Of a stretch of 64,000 nt of DNA, positions 1 through 29,102 are shown in pieces. The notes under the pieces are model-generated. The model worked only from the letters and a program-made list of their open reading frames with translations, was not told where the DNA came from and did no database searches. Every line of letters begins with the position of its first letter. Positions within the stretch are counted from its first letter, which is position 1. The translations under genes were made by a program, and so were the position numbers. The stretch is from Charina bottae (Eukaryota > Chordata > Lepidosauria > Squamata > Charinaidae), in contig JALMGJ010000002.1 of NCBI GenBank assembly GCA_023362775.1, positions 59,870,414 through 59,934,413 on the forward strand, in the 5' to 3' direction.

Positions 1-127
1 GTGCAGCACGGGGCGGCCGCCCCCAGAGACTCCACGGCCCCCCGGCTGCCAGAGAGGAGGAGAGGCGGTGGAAGAGCTGCAGCCGGGGGGCCGCGGAGTC
101 TCCGGGGTCGGCCGCCCCGTGCTGCAC
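1..127. repeat. GC-rich inverted repeat (about 49-bp arms)
   Basis: Bases 1-49 begin GTGCAGCACGGGGCGGCC and the reverse complement of 79-127 begins with the same bases. The arms differ at only a few positions (for example GCCCCCAGA against ACCCCGGAGA). The loop is about 29 bp. A strong stem-loop is expected. The left arm starts at base 1, so the repeat may extend out of the window. Confidence 0.8.
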
Positions 128-387
128 GAGCAGGTCGAACATGTCCCCGCCGTCGCCTGGGACTTTTGCGATGGCGAGGGGAGGGCGCCGAAGCTGCGGG
201 CCGGGCTGGGCTGGGGCCGGATCCTGTGCTCCTGATGACCCCTCCGGGCAGGTTTCCCTTTGCCCCACGATATTCTGGGGAGCGGAGGGTGGCAGCTGTT
301 TCTCCGCCACTCCCGGTGGGGCGGCCGGGGCGGGTTCACGGAGCCCCTCGCTGCACGGAGCCGCTGGCTGCACCCCCTCCCTCCGTG

Positions 388-552
388 AGCCCCCGCCCCC
401 TTCTACGCGATTGGCTCCCGCCCGCAAACCCCGCCCCCTTCCACGCGATTGGCTCCCGCCCGCAAACCCCGCCCCCTTCCACGCGATTGGCTCCTGCCCG
501 AAACCCCGCCCCCTTCCACACGATTGGCCACCGCCCGCAAACCCCGCCCCCT
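388..552. repeat. Tandem array of CCAAT-box plus GC-box units, period 37-38 bp
   Basis: Four units carry GATTGG (inverted CCAAT box) at about 409, 447, 485 and 522, spacing 38, 38 and 37. Each is followed by a CCCCGCCCC GC box, the classic Sp1-type site. A further GC box precedes the first unit and another closes the array. The arrangement resembles a CpG-rich proximal promoter, but no gene starts just downstream; the array lies inside the putative hAT element. Confidence 0.75.
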
Positions 553-633
553 GGCTCTCGAGCACTTCAAAATGTGCACGAGCATGTCAAAATGGCTCCC
601 GGCAAAAAAAGTTTGCCGACCCCTGGTCTATCC

Positions 634-960
634 TGTACAATCAGGGAGAATTGGCATGCATGAGGTCCCATCCAGTAAACAATGTCATCTGATGGAACCT
701 AGAATTGTGTCTTCTTTTTGCACTGCCCGTCCTTTGGAACAACATGTCTCAGAATTCTGTTTGGCCCTCACCCCGACCTTGTTTAAAAGTGCCCTTAAAA
801 CCTAGGTGTTCCCCCAGGCGTTGTGGTAGGCCCCTTGTATGTTATATGACTTTGTTTAGAGGTTGGTGGGTTTTTTCCAGATGCCTGTTGCTCTTTTGTC
901 TGGATTTTTAAACTGTTTTAATATGGAAGGCTGTCCAGATTCTGATGGCCCTATAACTTT
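634..960 (+). mobile_element. CR1/L2-type LINE, 3' end fragment
   Basis: Conceptual translation shows remnants of the end of a CR1/L2 reverse transcriptase open frame, including a stretch around 720-800 that reads like ALPVLWNNM..SALKT, followed by a 3' UTR. It ends at the (GAAAT) simple repeat at 961. The hAT-like block lies directly upstream and may have inserted into it. Confidence 0.5.
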
Positions 961-992
961 AAGAAATGAAATGAAATGAAATGAAACGAAGC
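961..992 (+). repeat. (GAAAT)n short tandem repeat
   Basis: AAATG AAATG AAATG AAACG units follow the LINE fragment and look like its 3' tail repeat. Confidence 0.7.
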
Positions 993-3900
993 AGCCAACA
1001 GAATCTCTTTTAGGAGGATCTTGTATAGTTTACATAGGTGCCACCATTGAGAAGCCACCTTTCATAATCCCATCCACAATATTTGAGACAACAGATAATG
1101 GAACATCCATTGTTGGTTGCAACACACAGGCCACCTCAAATGGAAAGGGGCAGTTCTTAAGTATGAGACTCCAGGGTGTGTTTTGCACCTGCTCAACGTA
1201 ATATGTACAGGAGCAAAGCTAGTCTAGGTTTTGACAAAATAGAAATGTGGCCCTGTTGTACTCAGCTCTTAAATAAAATGACTGATACTGATCAAATGCA
1301 ATAAATAAAATTGTGTCAATCAGACAAATACCCTGATCAGACTTTACTCACATTTATTTTGTCATGGCAGCTGAAAATATATACATCAGTCCTATATCTT
1401 GTATGCTTTTGGTTTAATTCAGTATATACTTTAAATATTTTTCCCCTTTGAAAAGCCTTGAAAATGGAAGACTTAACTACTCTATTCTAGCTATTCTAGA
1501 GTAGCTGGGAGGTGGGAGAATGGAGAACATGTTCATTGTTCATTTAAAAAGGCAGCAGTGGTTTATCAGCTGCTCTCTCGCAGGATTGAGATATATTGTA
1601 GCTCGAGTAAATGCATGCTCCATTTAATGAGAACAAGGTTCGATGAACAGTTTAAATACTCAGAAATTAGGCTGCTAAATATTTAAAATCTGTAATACTT
1701 GAAGTTCTTAAGTATATACATCATTTTGGAGGGAATAATCTTACATTTTATTAGGAGTCTTTTAGAAGAAAATACATTACAGGGAGCCACGAACACAGTG
1801 AATTACTTTATTCTTGCATCTGGAGTGCACTGTTGTAGGTTTTTTAAATGCTCCATTTTCTAGCCACACTGCACCATCTAGTGGATAGAAGGAAACACCA
1901 GCCAAGTTTTCCCTTCAGTTGCTGGTGTTCATTCATGATGAAAAACATAACATTTGCTTAATCAAACAAATGAGATAGAGCCTGACTTGGCTGGAAACTC
2001 ACTAGTCAATGTAAATGACATTCCATTTAAGTGTATTAATTTAGCTGCACCATCATATTTGATAAAATAAACTTGCAGATGATTAAAAAAAAAACAAAAG
2101 GATCTGTAGCACCTTACTAGAAGCTTAGTTGTTTAGTTAAGCATGAGCTTTCTGATTAATTGCAAGTCAATTTTTTTTAAAAAATTACAGCCTTCATCAC
2201 GAATCCCATTTAATTGTATTTTTACATTTTACATTTGATGTGTTACTATGGAATCTATCTGGGAAAGACTGTGCTGGATGCTTCCAGCAAGAACACTGAA
2301 AATATTCTCTATCATAGCTGGTGAATTTTAAAGCAGCCATTTTAAAAGCAGCATAGTGAAAGATTATAGGATTGTGCACTACAATATACTATACACACAC
2401 CCCTCTAATGATCAACAGAAAGAACTATAATGAGGAAGGAACCACTGTGACTAAAAACTTACTATAATCATAATTCTGTGCTTGCTTACTTAACAAATCA
2501 GTCCTACTATATTCAAAGCGTTTACTTTTGAGTAAGTGCAGCCTAAGGTGACATTTGGAACATTTCTTAATGTTATTACTGAAATTAAATTAAATAATAT
2601 GTATTTTGCATTCAGTGGTCCAACATATATATTTAGTAAGCAAAATCTATTAATTTAATGGCTTAACTGGAAGAAAGTTTCAGGATAGCACTGCCAAAAT
2701 ATGTGTTTAAAAAACAAATATATATTACATAGAAAATTGTGTTTATACTAACAGCCAGAATCATTAGAGAGCCTTGAGAAATTGCATGCCTGTCAATAAT
2801 TGATTTATGGAATATGTATGTACAGTTCAAGCTGTATTGTTAAGACTTATTTAATACTGTATGTCAAAGTTCCTGACAGTATAGCCTGTAGAATAAAATA
2901 AATAAAAAAGATTGACTTAATCTCTTTAAATGTTAAATCTACTTTATTTTTAAAGTTTCATTTTCAATATCATTTTGAAAAGAGCAGCTAAAATTGTGAC
3001 TTCAACTCTCAGTCATCACTATGATTTCACCCTTAAAACAGAGATTTCCCATCTATTTCCTGAGGAATGGAAGACCTCCAGAATGTGGGATATGGGGAAA
3101 AGGAATGTAAAAAAACAAAAACAAGGTACCAAATAGAGGGGAATGGGATGAAGCCTCCATGTGCACAGAAGTACAATTATTGGGCTAATAAACTCACATC
3201 ATTCTTTAGGGGTATGGTTTGGTGTAACCAATATGATTCCCAACTATGCTACTGCAGGGAGGGCAATTGGCAAACATTAGAGATAAGAGATAAGAGACAG
3301 AGATGGAGATACATACACTGAAGGCTCTTACTGCTTCCCATATTCTGATCCTCAGTCATTAAATATTTTTCCTAATAAAGTCTTCTGTTCAGAAAGGCAT
3401 TCTATTGGATTTTGGTGAACATCTGGAATGAGAATATTCCAGAACTGGGGAAATCCTCAGTGAATAGATTTCTTTGCCCTCACTGCTCAGATTTGATGCC
3501 CAGTTTGGCAACAATTCATCTCCTATCAAAAAATCCAGTGCTACAGGTCAGTAGCAAGGTACCCAGGTCAGACAATAGAGTATCCACATCATCTCTTTCA
3601 TCCAAGAAAACCAGATATCGTGAACACATTTTGCCTCTCCCCAAATATTGACTATTTCTAAGCTCACTGCAATGTTGCATAAAGATATCCAAGAGTTTTT
3701 CTAGTTACCTTTTTCAAATGCTTGTAAAGAAGGAACAACTAAAAGATAATATAAGAATGTTGTTGAAACTATCCATTTCCAAGAAGACATGCAAAGATTA
3801 CACAGGAAAAGTGCTTCAGGCTAATACACACTTATCTGAAAAGATATACCACTGAACGTATAGGGCTTGCTTCCATATGAATATGAATAAGATTGCACTG

Positions 3901-4604
3901 AAAGAATACAGCATTCATTAACTTCCTTCTGATAACATTCTAGTCCCAGATTAGAGAGATTTTAGGAATTTAAACATTTTGTATTTTTCACCATTGCAAA
4001 TGTTCTTTTTCATTTATTTTTAAAGTTTTCTTATATATCCTTTTTTTTAAAGTGAGCTGCAAGAAACAGCTATTGATCTAAAAGATTTTCTGAGTCCTTT
4101 TACATGGGCAAAAATAATAATACTTGTGCCTTATCTGCTAAAAATAAGTATGTAACTTTGGTGACTATTTAAAGTTTAACTATGTCAAAATAAACTTAGA
4201 AGACAAAAAAAAGTTTTCCAACAGAATTTCATACTTTGTGCCAAGAACTTCAATTGATCCAAATCAAAAAGGTAATGCCCAAAATATCCCAAATATTTCA
4301 AGTCTGTTATAGTTAACACCACCATCATGGACACTGAAAACTCTGTGGAAGTAGGCAATGTAGAATGGATCAAACACTGAAATCATTGGGTTACTTTGGA
4401 CAATATATTTTGCATCTGGATCTCCTGCAGTTCCTTCTACCAAGAACACATTTTCATAATATCTTTTTTTTTCTTAGAATTGAACAGGAAAGTCTTGCAA
4501 CGTCTTCATCTTAAATGTGGACTACTTCTGCAGGCTATTATATGCTATGTATGTCTCGTTGAGGGGAACCAAAACATATTTTTATTTTGAATGTTTCATA
4601 ACAG
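993..4604 (+). other. CNTN4 intron, no gene seen
   Basis: AT-rich unique-looking DNA with short scattered open frames, none with a recognisable domain. The preceding CNTN4 exon (last Ig domain) is not found here and should lie left of the window. A CTCF-core-like site sits at 1869-1884 on the minus strand. Confidence 0.6.
1869..1884 (-). promoter_or_regulatory. Possible CTCF core motif
   Basis: The minus strand reads CCACTAGATGGTGCAG, which fits the CTCF core CCASYAGRKGGCRS with one mismatch (T for C at the twelfth position). Motif match only; such matches are frequent by chance and within old retroelements. Confidence 0.25.
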
Positions 4605-21944
<17,340 letters not shown>

Positions 21945-24260
21945 CAAAAAATATGGAAAGGACTTCCTGTTTATAATATAACTAAGCAACATTTAGCTAG
22001 TTGTTTTGAAGCCACCCAGTACTAAGTAATATTGTTGTTCAAGTACATCTTACTACTGGAAAAAAAATGTTTTATGCTTCTCTAGGAATGGCATTATACA
22101 GTACTTCCTCAAAGCAAATATATCTTTGTCTGAAGTTTCCTTGGAAACTCTGCAATGCACTGAAAACATCTGTAATACGATGTTACCAAAGCAGTTTACA
22201 TATGTCCTTATATGCATATTTTTATTATATATTTAGTGTTTTATAGACTTTTTTAAAGTTAATATATGATGTAGATATTAATTTCTTTTTCCCCTCTGCT
22301 ATGAAATGCTATTAATGACATTATCATTGCAAAAATATATTGTTTGGAATGTTTCATGCCAGAAGGTCATAACTGTCAATAACTGATTTCAAATTGATTG
22401 TACAGATTGACAAGAATGCACACGTTCAGAATTCTTTTAGCCTCAGTCCATCTTTCCAGGTGTGTGTGTCTATTTGGGCATGGAAAGGATTCCCACAGGT
22501 ATTTGATTAAGCCTGCCTTTTCCTTCGGGCCTTTAAATTTGCTGCACCTATGCACAACGCATTTCAGTGCCTCAGAACATTGCTTACAACTTGAGGCTTC
22601 CATAGTGGTTCGCTCTAATTCACAGGCTGCTTCCCCAAAGAAGGAAGAGAAGTGGATGCTAGATAACTATAATGAAGCATAAAAATTATGCTCCTTGCAA
22701 ACCAGGGTAGGCATCTAGAGAATGGAGCAGGGGAAGAGAGAGACAGACAGAAGAGGAAGATTCAGTGTAGTAACTTTTCAGGATCCCCTTCACATATGCA
22801 GAATGGGATGAATCATGCCACCGTTGACATACAAGACTGCATTTTTTATCAGATAAATAAACAAATTAAAAAAACAACATGCTATGTGTTTGCTTTCTGG
22901 TTTTGTGAAAGTTGATAGCATTCTTTCCCTTATGCTAATGTTTTGGTAACACATAATACGATTTTTTACCTGAATGTACTGATTTACCTTTCTATAAAAT
23001 TGAACAAACATGAAATTATCATTCATTCCACTTACTGTCAGCACTCTTAATGTAATGCATACCAGACATTGCTATAACAAAGGACAAGATTCTGAGTGTG
23101 GTGAAAATCTGAAAGTTATCAGTTCAACAATTTATATTATTCTTTATTTAAATAAATAAATGAAATCCTGGATTTTCACCATTTAAATCATGATGTCTTG
23201 AAGACTTTAAATGCTGATTTCTTTTCTGAATAAATTTCTTTTGACCAGTACATATAAGCTACAATTCTCTATAAACTGGTTTCATAAACTGAATTATAGG
23301 ATTATCTATGTTCTATGTTTATATGATCTTGCTTGACTAGGGGTCATTTCAAAAGTCTAATAAATAATATTCTACAGAATACTTCTCTAAAAGTTAATTT
23401 TTCCTTTTAAAAAACAATGTGTATGTCTGGATATCTCATTGAATTTCAAATAGCTTCTTTATTTTAGAGTGTTCTGAATATCAAGGTATAACTTTCAGGG
23501 CCTGCCACGTCTACATCTCTACCATGTTGATAACCCCCATTAAACTCTGAGAAATGAATTCAAACCATCATAATGTTTTTTCATGCAGTTGCCATTCATT
23601 GGAGTAAAACTAGTACTGGAGCAGAGTTTTGTGAATGCCTAATCCAGTGACTTGAAATGCATGTAGTTGCCGTATTGCACCTGTGAAGGTCTATACAAGT
23701 CTGCTTGTGCAGAATTCTGTGCATGCACAAGAACACTGGATAATGGCCAAAAATTACAAGAAAAATATATTAATAGAAAAAGATTTTTGTTACTATGGGA
23801 AATATTTTGTAATTATGCTCAGATGAAACAATGATAAAATTTAAAATAAAAATGACTTTTTAAATTATTTTCCCCAACTTTAAAAAATATACCGCAGAGG
23901 TTTATAATTTGTTGTTCCTGATAGTTTAAATTTTCCTGTAACTTGTCTCTTTTGCTTCCAAAACATACAAAGTAACTTTTAAAACATTCAAAATATATTT
24001 ATTAAATAACTCATGATCAGGTTTCCACTTGTGTAAGTTGGGGATGTTAATCAGAGAAATATTGTCAGTATTTCAAGCTGTGTTCCTTTCTTTGTTTGAT
24101 ATGGTTACTTCTATGTAAAAACAAAAACAAAACAAAAAAAACCCACAAAAGAAAGAAAACAAAAGAAAAAAAGCCTATGTAGTTTTTCTCCCCAGTGTAA
24201 ATGATATTTATCAGTGATCTAGCAGATGTAATCTTTTTTAAAGTTATTGGTAATAAATAT
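21945..24260 (+). other. CNTN4: CNTN4 3' UTR (probable) and flank
   Basis: AT-rich sequence after the stop with AATAAA at 22856-22861, 23151-23156 and 24252-24257. Which one is used cannot be told from sequence, so the 3' boundary is a guess. Confidence 0.5.
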
Positions 24261-25407
24261 TCTGTTATTTGTAAAGATTCTTGTCTGTATGGGTATGTTT
24301 CTTGCATTCTTGCTGGTTTTGGTAAATAGCTCCATGACACCTTGATTTCAAACACTTACAGAAAGTGCTTGAAACAATTTTCACTTGCACTGTAAATTGA
24401 ATTACGAAAATGCATTGACCCAGGGGTTGCGCTCAATGTTTTTCAAAGCAATTCTAACTACAACGGAAAAACACAAAAACCTCAGGTCCCGTTCCTTACT
24501 GAAAAGCCATAGCAATAACATCAACAGGCGAATGATGACATCCAGAAACATTCACACCTCATCCTCCGCCCTAGGCTTCTCTTTGGAAATTTGGCCTACT
24601 TCAAACAAGAATAATAATAATCCACATGCAGATTTTACAGATAACAATAACAAGGGTTCTTTGCAAGTTCAGTATAAGCCCTAGTCTGATGAAATCCACA
24701 AAAACCCTTTTCCCTTCCCTGAAATCCCAATACTGCATCATTTTTGGCTTGTAGAGAAGGAAACTCCTTAATTAACATGGCACGTATGGGACACAGGATT
24801 ACTTCAGAACAAGGGTACGATCCTTCTACCCCTTCCTCACCCCCATAAATATGACCTTTTGCTTAGCTTTAATATCTTTTGGCGCATAGAGCCAAAATTA
24901 TGGGGACATACAGCAAGCATGTATATATCTTATTGACTGGATTAGACATTTAAATAGTATAGAAACTGAGTTAAGAGGAAAGGAATAATCCTGTAGGGAG
25001 CCCAAACACATCCATAGGGCAGTCAGACCTGGGAAAGCCTTGGGTACTTTCCCCTGGGCAGGGAGATGACTCAGTAGGACCCTCTGAATAAATTCAGTAT
25101 AAAAATCAGTCAGGATATACTTCATTTGCAGATAATCTCTCCATCTCTAGCTGAACTCACTCATGGAAAGCAGCAGCAGCTGGTGGCTAGCACTGATCTA
25201 CCTCTCTCCTGGCAAGCCTCTGATTATTCCATAGAACCACTTTGAGGCATCTTGGCCCAGGCCTCCTTATGACTGGACTTAAGCCAAGCCAGCATGTCCA
25301 TGGGAGGCAGAGTCCTACTGGGGTCCTTCAGTGAGCTGTGCTTGCCCAAGGAGGTAACTGGGCCTCCAGGAAATGAATTTAAACCTGAAGTATATTACCT
25401 ATGTTGA
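24261..25407 (+). other. CNTN4-TRNT1 intergenic, nothing recognised
   Basis: No IL5RA-like frame or other gene is seen. Confidence 0.45.
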
Positions 25408-25655
25408 GAGAGCCAGATGGTGTAGTGGTTAAGGCATCACGCTAGAAACTGTGAGACCATGACTTCTAGTCCTGCCTTAGGCACAAAGCCAGCTGGGTGA
25501 CCTTGGTCATCATTCTCTGTCAGCCCTAGGAAGGAGGCAATGGCAAACCACTTATGAAAAACCTTACCAAGAAAACTGCAGGAACTTGTCCAGGCAGTCT
25601 CCGAGAATCGGACATGACTGAACGGATTAAAAATAATAATAATTAAAAATATTAG
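25408..25655 (+). mobile_element. Sauria-type SINE (tRNA-like head, BovB-like tail)
   Basis: AGCCAGATGGTGTAGTGGTT carries a polymerase III A box (TGGTGTAGTGG); a decayed B box lies about 35 bp on. The middle has GGCAAACCACTTATGAAAAA and the tail reads GAATCGGACATGACTGAACG then AT-rich repeats, matching the 3' end of BovB that supplies its mobilisation machinery. Recognised from memory of the squamate family. Confidence 0.85.
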
Positions 25656-26068
25656 GTATGTAGACCTCAAGAAGCGCAGCTTTCTAAGGTTCTTGGAGCA
25701 GCTCCTGCTGAGTTGGGTTTCTCAGCCTGGAAGATCCAACCAGCCTTATCGTAGCAGCTAGGTACAAATCACACAAGCCAGCATTATAGCAATACTCTCC
25801 TCATGAACTTGTCTGAGTCATCAGCTCAAGGAAGATTGTAAGTTCAGGAAGTTGACCCAGCTAAAAGCATTGGCAAGCTAGTATTGATAAGAGCCCTCTC
25901 CTTTTCCCTCCTGCTCTAAACTTCTGGAACTTCTGGAATATCTACTACCAATCCTCAGGAAGCAGGACTATGCAATGGAAAGGTACACCAGTCCCCTTCT
26001 TCATTTTACTAGACATTCCAGCAACCACTGGAAATGGAATTCATAGTTCCAATTCTATAGTCCCTGGT

Positions 26069-26650
26069 GTGTCTATGAAGGTTCTCAGTCATCCAGGTGG
26101 AATTGTCTGTAGCTTGAATCATGTCAACTGGATTTCTATTTTCTTAGTAGAAACGTTTCGCTCCTTATCCAAGGAGCTTCTTCAGTCTGAGCAAAGTTGG
26201 TAAGGGAATCCTAAATATGTTCCTAGGTAGCTGTGTGACCTTACACCTGGGGCTAGGTCATGGTTATATTGAGATGTAATTTTTAAGTCCTTTTATCATC
26301 TAAAGGAGGGTCGTTAAAATCACCATGCTGCTGTTGAGCTTCTGAAATGGTCTTAATCTTCCTAGGCACAGAAGACAACACGGGGAGGAAGATGGGGGAG
26401 AGTTTGTGCCTGAGGCCCCCACCTCTATTCAAGGAAGGATTTTCCAAGTTGGCATAAATGGATTCCTTGACCCCTCTCTCAAACCACCTATCTTCTCTGT
26501 CTAAAATGTGAACATTAATGTCCTCAAATGAGTGTCCTTTTTCTTTTAGATGAAGATAAACTGCTGACTCTGGTCCTGTGGTGTTATTTCTCCTGTGTTG
26601 GGCCATCCCTGGTGTCTTTTCATGCAGCTCCTGCAATATACAGTAGTTCC
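26069..26650 (-). mobile_element. Penelope-like element, 3' part
   Basis: Minus-strand copy with the C-terminal coding end (26636-26283) followed by a 3' UTR and the terminal segment shared with 28777-29086, including CTGAAGA at 26185-26179 and GAAACG at 26159-26154. 5' truncated. Confidence 0.82.
26283..26636 (-). pseudogene. Penelope-like reverse transcriptase C-terminus (GIY-YIG endonuclease end)
   Basis: 117 codons: MAQHRRNNTTGPESAVYLHL, a GHSFEDINVHILDREDRWFE stretch, then GVKESIYANLENPSLNRGGG. This matches the distal part of the GIY-YIG domain of Penelope-type elements; the ERGVKESIY segment carries the conserved glutamate. The GIY and YIG strands and the reverse transcriptase are missing. 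Open but truncated, so not a host gene. Confidence 0.8.
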
Positions 26651-27385
26651 TGTCTAGAAATGTTAAGAATTACGGGGAAGGCATTTGGGTTATGCCTGAT
26701 AGCCATGAGTATACTTGTAAAATAATAAAAAAGCCTGACAAGGATCTGGTATGAGTCTTCCCTAAGGTCATGTTCAAATAAACTTACAAATGGGTAAGTA
26801 GAAGTTACTAAAAAGGCACAGACATCAACTCAATTTGATACTGGCCTGAAAAGATTGAGACTGTGGGCATTCAAAATTCTCACTGTTTTAAAGTTTAGCA
26901 GCACTTCCAGCCAAGATATATCCTTTAGAAAAATGTAGGCAACCTATTTAGTGACATATCATCCTCCATTCTAATTCTAAGGTGTAATGTGATGGTCAGC
27001 AAGCTTCATTAGTAAAGCTGTAAAAGGTGTGAAGTCTAATGAACTGATTCCATGCCCAGTGAAATTATCTGAAAATGATAAGGAAACTTGTCCTCATGTA
27101 CTAAGACGATCTCTTTCACTTTCAATGTTTTTTCCTTTCAGTACAAAAAAAAAATTAGTCCACATAGTGATGGACAGTTGTAGCTTTCCGCATGTCAGAT
27201 TTTCATGACTGCACAATACAGCTTACAAAAAACTTTGAACTGAAGCTGTGGCTCGCAAAAGATTAAATGATTTACTAAGCAGTGGATCATCAGAATATGA
27301 AAGTTCAGATCTATAGTGATCCAAGGAGATGAACATTGACAACAGAAATCATAACTTTCATCCCCCCAATATGGTTGCTTATCAT
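26651..27385 (+). other. Intergenic, nothing recognised
   Basis: No supported feature. Confidence 0.45.
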
Positions 27386-27470
27386 AACCGCCCAGAGTCC
27401 CTCCTTGAGGGGGAGATGGGCGGTCATAGAAATTTAATTAATAAAATAATAAACAACCTTAGGCATAATG
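27386..27470 (+). mobile_element. CR1/L2-type LINE 3' tail
   Basis: CCGCCCAGAGTCCCTCCTTG then GGGGGAGATGGGCGGT and AATAAAAT repeats. The same hairpin-like ending closes the LINE at 47545-48530. Confidence 0.65.
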
Positions 27471-27507
27471 GAACATGGTGGCATTGACACATCAAGCCCA
27501 GTAAGGG

Positions 27508-27830
27508 GCTGCGGTAGCTCAGTGGTTAAGACGCTGAGTCAGAAGCCATTAAGGCTGACAGCTCGGTAGTTCGAAACCCGAGAGCATGAGCCGCCTGCCA
27601 GAGTGAGCTACCAGCAATCAGTAAAAATCAGTCCCAGTTCCTGCCAACCTAGCAGTTCAAAAGCACGCAAATGCGAGTAGATAAATTAGGTGCCACTCCG
27701 GTGGGAAAAATCACAGGGACATGAAAGGAGCCTCCTTGGGCGTCCCCTGGGCAACAGTGATGTCACCAGCAAATCCTTTCACTACAGAAGCGCTTTGGTG
27801 CTTCTGACACGAACACACACACATCAAGCC
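27508..27830 (+). mobile_element. tRNA-derived SINE
   Basis: GCGGTAGCTCAGTGGTTAAG is a tRNA-like head with an A box; GTAGTTCGAAACCC about 40 bp later is a near-consensus B box. The body (for example CGGTGGGAAAAATCACAGGG) and a CTTCTGACACGAACACACAC tail follow. Different from the Sauria-type SINE at 25408; family name not certain. Confidence 0.75.
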
Positions 27831-27961
27831 CAGTATAACCTGTAGTAAGTGGCAGAAGATTTACAAAACATTTTTCCCAGTGCTATGTGGAAATACAAGG
27901 GATAGCCCATGATACCTTTTGCATAGAAGACACTACCAACCTAAGGCCCTTCCCTTACTTT

Positions 27962-28100
27962 GCAGGTGGGCAACCTGGGATCTTTTAGATGGTGCTGACC
28001 TGTAGTTCCCAAGCCACAGCCAGTATCTGCATAATAGGAAGAGATAGTGGGAGTTGTAGTGCAGCAACAGCTGGAGGGCCACAGGTTCCCCATCCATGAC
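27962..28100. mobile_element. hAT-type palindromic MITE
   Basis: CAGGTGGGCAACCTGGGATC at the left and GGAGGGCCACAGGTTCCCC at the right are decayed inverted arms, each with a TGTAGTTCCCA / GGGAGTTGTAG segment. No coding capacity. Confidence 0.6.
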
Positions 28101-28760
28101 TTACAGCCTCTGCCAGACTTGTTACATGATCCAGTGTTGCTGTTTCCATCCATATCTAAGCCTTTGCATATTAGCTTTCTGCAAACTGTGGCATGTAACT
28201 TGTTCAACCCTTTCCTGTTGAAGTGCTAGTATACTAGGAAACACTGCAGCAGCAGGAAGAAATATGACTGTATATACAAGATCATTCCTCCCCATTAAAA
28301 ACATTTGCTTGCTACCAGTAATCACAGCAAGAGACCTTTAAGGTGTCAAGAATCCTAGAAAGCTTCTTTGCATTACTAAGTTGCAGTAATTTCCTGCTGA
28401 AGCAAAGTCCTTTGGTATTGTCAAAACCCCTAAAAGTCCAGTGTTTGTGCCCATTTTTATTTCTGAGACGTTATAAAAAATAGAAACATTGGTCCAGTCA
28501 TGTTGAATTAATCTACATATGTTTCATGATTAATTATATTCTAGGGGCCTGCAGCCAGTTTGACATAAAAATGCTAAAACTGACTGTGCCGGCTTTACTG
28601 TGATTCCATGGTCATTTTATGATGCTATGTTTGTGTGCACACACATGAACACACAAGGAGCTGTGACCAGTCCCTTATGTTACTAACTCAAATGGTTTGT
28701 CGTTCAAACATGAATTACCATTCTACAAAATAATACATACAGTAAAACACATTGAAATAC
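28101..28760 (+). other. Intergenic, nothing recognised
   Basis: No supported feature. Confidence 0.45.
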
Positions 28761-28776
28761 ATTCACAATATTAACT

Positions 28777-29086
28777 GTAGCTTGAATCATGTCAACTGGA
28801 TTTCTATTTTCTCAGTGGAAACGTTTCGCTCCTTATCCAAGGAGCTTCTTCAGTCTGAGCAAAGTTGGTAAGGGAATCCTAAATATGTTTCTAGGTAGCT
28901 GTGTGACCTTGCACCTGGGGCTAGGTCATGGTTATATTGCTCAATATACCCTTACCAACTTTGCTCAGACTGAAGAAGCTCCTTGGATAAGGAGCGAAAC
29001 GTTTCCACTGAGAAAATAGAAATCCAGTTGACATGATTCAAGCTACAGACAATTCCACCTGGATGACTGAGAACCTTCATAGACAT
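28777..29086. mobile_element. Penelope-like terminal palindrome with 16-bp target duplication
   Basis: Two inverted arms (28777-28875 and 28949-29048) are almost perfect complements; each has CTGAAGAAG, a 7-bp hairpin GCTCCTT-GGAT-AAGGAGC, and GAAACGTTTC. ATTCACAATATTAACT occurs at 28761-28776 and again at 29087-29102, a direct target-site duplication that defines the 310-bp insertion. The arms match the end of the element at 26069-26650. Confidence 0.88.
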
Positions 29087-29102
29087 ATTCACAATATTAA
29101 CT

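Larger units (their letters stand above)
1..625. mobile_element. hAT-like non-autonomous DNA transposon, left part cut off by window edge
   Basis: GC-rich block whose right end reads TTGCCGACCCCTG at 613-625, the mirror of the CAGGGGTCGGCAA start common in hAT transposons. The bases from 626 on could be one copy of an 8-bp target duplication, but the other end is outside the window, so this is untested. The block holds a 127-bp inverted repeat and a four-unit CCAAT/GC-box array. Open frames across it are long only because the DNA is GC-rich; they are low-complexity (Pro/Arg) and I do not call a protein. Family assignment rests on the terminal motif alone. Confidence 0.55.

Noticed and set aside
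1..692. Long overlapping open frames (220, 183 and 118 codons) at the left edge
   Set aside because: GC-rich tandem and inverted repeats keep several frames open on both strands; the products are Pro/Arg low complexity with no domain.
24385..24684. 99-codon frame after CNTN4
   Set aside because: No recognisable domain, AT-rich repeats of Asn codons, no splice context linking it to a gene.
27508..27590. tRNA gene
   Set aside because: A and B boxes are present but the cloverleaf is not complete and a SINE body follows.
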